From an uncultured Clostridia bacterium (GTDB lineage Bacteria > Bacillota > Clostridia > TANB77 > CAG-508): a stretch of 48,804 nt of DNA. Positions 45,816 to 48,804 of this stretch are shown here, piece after piece. The position numbers and the translations under genes are program-made. Location: assembly GCA_947631785.1 (NCBI GenBank), contig CANRMR010000012.1, positions 1 through 48,804 of the forward strand. Reading direction: 5' to 3'. Each line of letters opens with the position of its first letter. Position 1 is the stretch's first letter. The notes under the pieces are model-generated. The model had not been told where the DNA came from. It made no database searches and saw only the letters and a list, made by a program, of their open reading frames with translations.

Positions 45816-47317
45816 TGAACGAAAATCAAAATAATAATCAAGAACAAGAATTAGATTTAAATCAATTAATGAAAGTAAGAAGAGAAAAATTAGAAGAACT
45901 TGAGAAAAATGGACAAAATCCATTTAATATAACAAAATTTAATGTAACAAATACAAGTGGTGAAATCAAAGAAAAGTATGAAGAATTTGAACAAAAAGAT
46001 GTAACTATTGCAGGAAGAATGATAGCAAAAAGAATTATGGGAAAGGCATCTTTTTGTACAATACAAGATAGCACAGGAAAAATACAAAGTTATGTGTCTA
46101 CAAATGATTTAGGCGAAGAAAGTTACAAAGCATTTAAAAAGTTTGATATAGGAGATATTATTGGAATTACTGGTTTTGTATTTAAAACAAGAACAGAGGA
46201 AATTTCTGTACATGCAAAAGAAGTAACTTTGCTTTCAAAATCATTAAGACCACTTCCTGAAAAATTTCATGGATTAAAAGATCCAGATTTAAGATATAGA
46301 CAAAGATATACAGACCTAATAGTAAACCCAGAAGTAAAAGAAACATTTATAATAAGAAGTAAAATTATTTCAAATATAAGAAAAATATTAGAAGAAAAAG
46401 GATATTTAGAAGTTGAAACACCTATTTTAAATACAATTTCAGGAGGAGCAACTGCTAGACCTTTTATTACGCATCATAATGCATTAAATATAGATATGTA
46501 TTTAAGAATTGCTCTAGAACTTAACTTAAAAAGATTAATAGTAGGTGGATTTGATAAAGTATTTGAATTAGGTAGATCATTTAGAAATGAAGGTATGGAC
46601 ATTAGACATAATCCAGAATTTACAATGCTAGAATTATATGCTGCATATGAAGACTATAATGACATGATGAACTTAACAGAAGAATTATTTTCAAGAACAG
46701 CAAAAGACGTATTAGGAACAACTACAATTACATATCAAGGACAAGAAATTAATTTAGCACCAGGTTGGAAAAGAATAACTATGATAGATGCAATAAAAGA
46801 AGTAACAAATATAGACTTTAATGAAATTAATTCTGATGAAGAAGCAGTAAAACTTGCAAAAGAGCATAATATAGAAATTCCAGATAAAATAAAAGAAACA
46901 AGAGGAGATATTATTAGTTTATTCTTTGATGAATATGTAGAAAAAACATTAATACAACCTACATTTATATATGATTATCCAGTAGAAATTTCTCCACTTG
47001 CTAAAAAGAAAAAAGAAGATACAAGACTAACAGAAAGATTTGAAGTATTTATAGGTGGAAGAGAATATGGAAATGCATTTTCAGAATTAAATGACCCAAT
47101 AGACCAATACGAAAGATTTAAAAAACAAGTAGAAGCAAGAAACGCTGGAGACGAAGAGGCTGGTATGATGGACGAAGATTACATACAAGCATTAGAAATA
47201 GGACTTCCACCAACAGGAGGATTAGGAATAGGAATTGACCGTTTAGTAATGCTACTTACAGACTCAGCATCAATAAGAGATGTGCTTTTATTCCCAACTA
47301 TGAAACCTTTGGCATAG
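45815..47317 (+). CDS. lysS: Lysyl-tRNA synthetase, class II
   Basis: This 500-residue class II synthetase has an N-terminal OB-fold anticodon-binding domain (about 55-160: [23 protein letters not shown], split) and the catalytic core with motif 2 ([23 protein letters not shown], residues about 252-274) and motif 3 ([20 protein letters not shown]). It charges tRNA-Lys. The ATG at 45815 ([14 protein letters not shown]) is chosen; the ATG at 45803 abuts the AAAGGA site and belongs to the shared leader motif. It is the last housekeeping gene before an accessory region. Confidence 0.97.
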   Translation: MNENQNNNQEQELDLNQLMKVRREKLEELEKNGQNPFNITKFNVTNTSGEIKEKYEEFEQKDVTIAGRMIAKRIMGKASFCTIQDSTGKIQSYVSTNDLGEESYKAFKKFDIGDIIGITGFVFKTRTEEISVHAKEVTLLSKSLRPLPEKFHGLKDPDLRYRQRYTDLIVNPEVKETFIIRSKIISNIRKILEEKGYLEVETPILNTISGGATARPFITHHNALNIDMYLRIALELNLKRLIVGGFDKVFELGRSFRNEGMDIRHNPEFTMLELYAAYEDYNDMMNLTEELFSRTAKDVLGTTTITYQGQEINLAPGWKRITMIDAIKEVTNIDFNEINSDEEAVKLAKEHNIEIPDKIKETRGDIISLFFDEYVEKTLIQPTFIYDYPVEISPLAKKKKEDTRLTERFEVFIGGREYGNAFSELNDPIDQYERFKKQVEARNAGDEEAGMMDEDYIQALEIGLPPTGGLGIGIDRLVMLLTDSASIRDVLLFPTMKPLA

Positions 47318-47340
47318 AACATTTGAAAAATTCTAAAAAG

Positions 47341-47510
47341 TTTTAATAGATTTTAAAAGAGCTTAAAGACAGTAAAATAGAGCATTGTAGCTGTTTTATA
47401 AATAGCACATAAAAAGACAAAATTTTAATGAATTTTAATAAATTTTGTCTGGTAGCATTAAAATAGCATTAAAAATTTAATCAATTTTAAAGAGTTTTAA
47501 TGCATTTTAA
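47341..47510. repeat. Four copies of a TTTTAATnnATTTTAA motif downstream of lysS
   Basis: Copies start at 47341, 47423, 47476 (one base shorter) and 47495. The second sits inside a longer inverted repeat, AGACAAAATTT/AAATTTTGTCT (47415-47450). They fill the gene-free interval 47318-47596. Such AT-rich iterations could be protein-binding sites, an integration scar or drifted terminators; nothing further can be said. Confidence 0.55.
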
Positions 47511-47538
47511 AATACAAATAACATTAAAAATAATAATT

Positions 47539-47569
47539 GAGTTGATAGCAAATTATCAACTCTTTTTTT
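47539..47569 (+). terminator. Terminator before the accessory module
   Basis: GAGTTGATA pairs with TATCAACTC around GCAAAT and is followed by seven T. Confidence 0.9.
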
Positions 47570-47596
47570 GTATTCAAAAAGGAGAGTGAAATAAAA

Positions 47597-48064
47597 ATGG
47601 AAAGACTAAAATTAGAAAATAAAAAAACAAATCGTCAGCAGTTTAAAAGAGAAACTGCAACCAAAACATTAGAAAATGTTTTACAAAAAATTAAAGAAGT
47701 TAATAGAAATAAAGATTTCATTTATACAATTACTAAAGCAGTTTTGTTTGGCTCATATATCAATTCCAATAAAGAAAAGATAGGAGATTTAGATATAGCA
47801 ATTTATTTAAAGTTAAAAGACGAAACAAAATCAGAGCCAGAACAAAATTATGAAAGATATATAAAAGCATCATCAAATTATTTACCTTTTATATTACAAT
47901 TTTATTATGGAAAAGAAGAAGTCTTTAGATATATAAAAAATAATAAAAGAATAGTGCAATTACACGATGCAGTTGAAATAGAAAAAGAATCTATCAGATA
48001 TAATGAGCCAATTAGTTATATTTATATAGACAAATATAAGATTATATATGAGATGGAGGAATAA
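47597..48064 (+). CDS. Nucleotidyltransferase-fold protein (Pol beta-like)
   Basis: This 155-residue protein contains the nucleotidyltransferase signature VLFGSYINSNKEKIGDLDIAI: GS at about 51-52, then D-x-D at 64/66. This resembles the minimal MNT/NTP-transf-2 family found in toxin-antitoxin, resistance and phage-related modules. The third acidic residue expected on a later strand is not obvious; after LPFILQFYYG the sequence is basic. AAGGAG lies upstream of the ATG. The next gene starts 4 nt after its stop, so they form an operon. Adenylylation of a protein or RNA is possible; no HEPN partner is adjacent. Confidence 0.75.
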   Translation: MERLKLENKKTNRQQFKRETATKTLENVLQKIKEVNRNKDFIYTITKAVLFGSYINSNKEKIGDLDIAIYLKLKDETKSEPEQNYERYIKASSNYLPFILQFYYGKEEVFRYIKNNKRIVQLHDAVEIEKESIRYNEPISYIYIDKYKIIYEMEE

Positions 48065-48068
48065 GAAT

Positions 48069-48374
48069 ATGGAAAGTCAAGATGCAATAAATTATTTAGA
48101 AAATTTAAAAAGTGGAAATTTTTTGACAGTTAATATTCCAATTTATAAAGGACAAGTACAACCAGTTACAGTAATGTATGCAGGAAAAGATAATGAGGGA
48201 AGATATAATTTTATAGATAGTGGGGTTTTTAAAATGTCAAAGGAATTTTTAGAGAAAGGAACAGTAACAATAGACAAAGATTTTGACGGAGATGTAGCAC
48301 TAGATATTCACGCAAAAGTAAAAATGGAACAAGAAAGAAAACAAAAACATAAAAACAATAGAGATATTAGGTAA
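48069..48374 (+). CDS. Hypothetical protein of the accessory operon
   Basis: The 101-residue protein starts MESQDAINYLENLKSGNFLT behind TGGAGGA; a frame open from 48048 lacks a site of its own. It has beta-rich character (VNIPIYKGQVQPVTVMYAGKD, split) and a basic C-terminal tail (MEQERKQKHKNN). It is not recognised; proteins of this style occur in plasmid or integrative-element gene sets. It directly follows the nucleotidyltransferase gene and precedes a nested hairpin. Confidence 0.7.
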   Translation: MESQDAINYLENLKSGNFLTVNIPIYKGQVQPVTVMYAGKDNEGRYNFIDSGVFKMSKEFLEKGTVTIDKDFDGDVALDIHAKVKMEQERKQKHKNNRDIR

Positions 48375-48418
48375 AATACTAATTTATACATTTGAAAAAA
48401 ACAAATAGAATTAGTATT
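48375..48418 (+). terminator. Nested hairpin after 48374
   Basis: AATACTAATT pairs with AATTAGTATT, and inside it CATTTG/CAAATA-type pairing surrounds an A-run. It is a possible terminator or leader structure for the next gene. Confidence 0.55.
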
Positions 48419-48443
48419 CTATTATTATAGGGGAGGAATAAAA

Positions 48444-48804
48444 TTGGAACAAAATAATGTTTTGAAATTTAATGAAAAAGAATTATTTAATAGTGAAGTT
48501 TTACATCAGTATGATAAAGACGGACAATTAGGTTTTTTAGGTTATTTATTAAGATACAAACAATGGGAAATATTAGATAATAATATAATTTTTCCAGAAA
48601 TTAAACAACAAGAAGAACTAGCAAAAGCATTGGTAGAATATACTAATGATAAAAAAATAGAAAATATAAAAATTAGACAACAGGAATTAAGAGATGCTAG
48701 ATATTTTGGAATTGAACATTGTGAAAAGAGTACAGAACAAGCATTGAAACATTTATTAAAAAAGAAAGAAAATTTAGAGAAAAATAAAAATTGGAAAGAA
48801 GTAT
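48444..48804 (+). CDS. Hypothetical protein, 3' end outside window
   Basis: A TTG start follows GGGGAGGA by 6 nt and opens a frame that runs off the right edge (about 120 residues seen): MEQNNVLKFNEKELFNSEVL, then HQYDKDGQLGFLGYLLRYKQW and a helical Lys/Glu-rich second half with LRDARYFGIEHCEKSTEQ. It has no recognised domain. It belongs to the same accessory block as the two preceding genes. Confidence 0.65.
   Translation, partial: MEQNNVLKFNEKELFNSEVLHQYDKDGQLGFLGYLLRYKQWEILDNNIIFPEIKQQEELAKALVEYTNDKKIENIKIRQQELRDARYFGIEHCEKSTEQALKHLLKKKENLEKNKNWKEV

Noticed and set aside
48048-48068. ATG at 48048 as start of the hypothetical gene at 48069
   Set aside because: It lies inside the preceding gene without its own ribosome site, while TGGAGGA sits at the right distance from the ATG at 48069.

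Overview
The window is AT-rich DNA (well under one third G+C by eye) with AAGGAGG-type ribosome binding sites, many TTG/GTG starts, TTGACA-17-TATAAT promoters and Gram-positive housekeeping genes (sepF, divIVA, disA, rqcP, ylxR/ylxQ, miaA/mutL, recN). It looks like an uncultured low-GC Clostridia-type Firmicute, probably a gut lineage. No rRNA or tRNA gene and no CRISPR array was seen.

Layout. 1-3.1 kb is accessory DNA: the end of a reverse transcriptase, then two overlapping radical SAM genes divergent from a Nudix/winged-helix regulator of NrtR type, with mirror-image operator-like motifs over both promoters. 3.3-10.4 kb is housekeeping: leuS, metG, pth, a short RNase G and disA. 10.4-14 kb is accessory: a frameshifted pilin-like LamG protein, a REP-associated (RAYT) transposase and a RelBE-like toxin-antitoxin pair bracketed by 26-bp direct repeats. 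14-34.9 kb is mostly core: cyclophilin, greA, an HD protein, a reduced secD/secF pair, an M15 peptidase, two Cys-rich microproteins, mutL, miaA, an HlyD-like protein, sepF, divIVA, then rimP-nusA-ylxR-ylxQ-infB-rbfA-nrnA-truB. 35-37.5 kb holds a second pilin-like surface protein. 37.7-47.3 kb returns to core: rqcP, tyrS, dnaE, recN, a 3D-domain protein and lysS. From 47.3 kb to the end lies another accessory module with a nucleotidyltransferase-fold gene.

Main signals. (1) The pilin-like protein at 35.2-37.2 kb ends in a variable region like those of diversity-generating retroelement (DGR) targets. It also has an (AG)18 tract directly after its start codon that currently puts it out of frame: on/off switching and targeted hypervariation appear to be combined in one gene. 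The RT fragment at the left edge is of the kind found in DGRs. (2) A family of short GC-rich palindromes with compensatory stem changes and a nearly fixed 32-nt spacer recurs through the window together with a RAYT gene. Many copies are translated in frame, notably inside the leader peptides of both pilin-like proteins and inside the RAYT itself. (3) Four operons (mutL, lysS, rimP-nusA, M15 peptidase) share a 5' leader: a hairpin, then a near-identical initiation region with two in-frame ATGs. (4) Two AT-armed, GC-cored inverted-repeat elements flank nrnA. (5) recN carries two LexA-like boxes.

Functions of housekeeping genes rest on strong motif matches. Functions of the accessory genes are inference from domain type and context.
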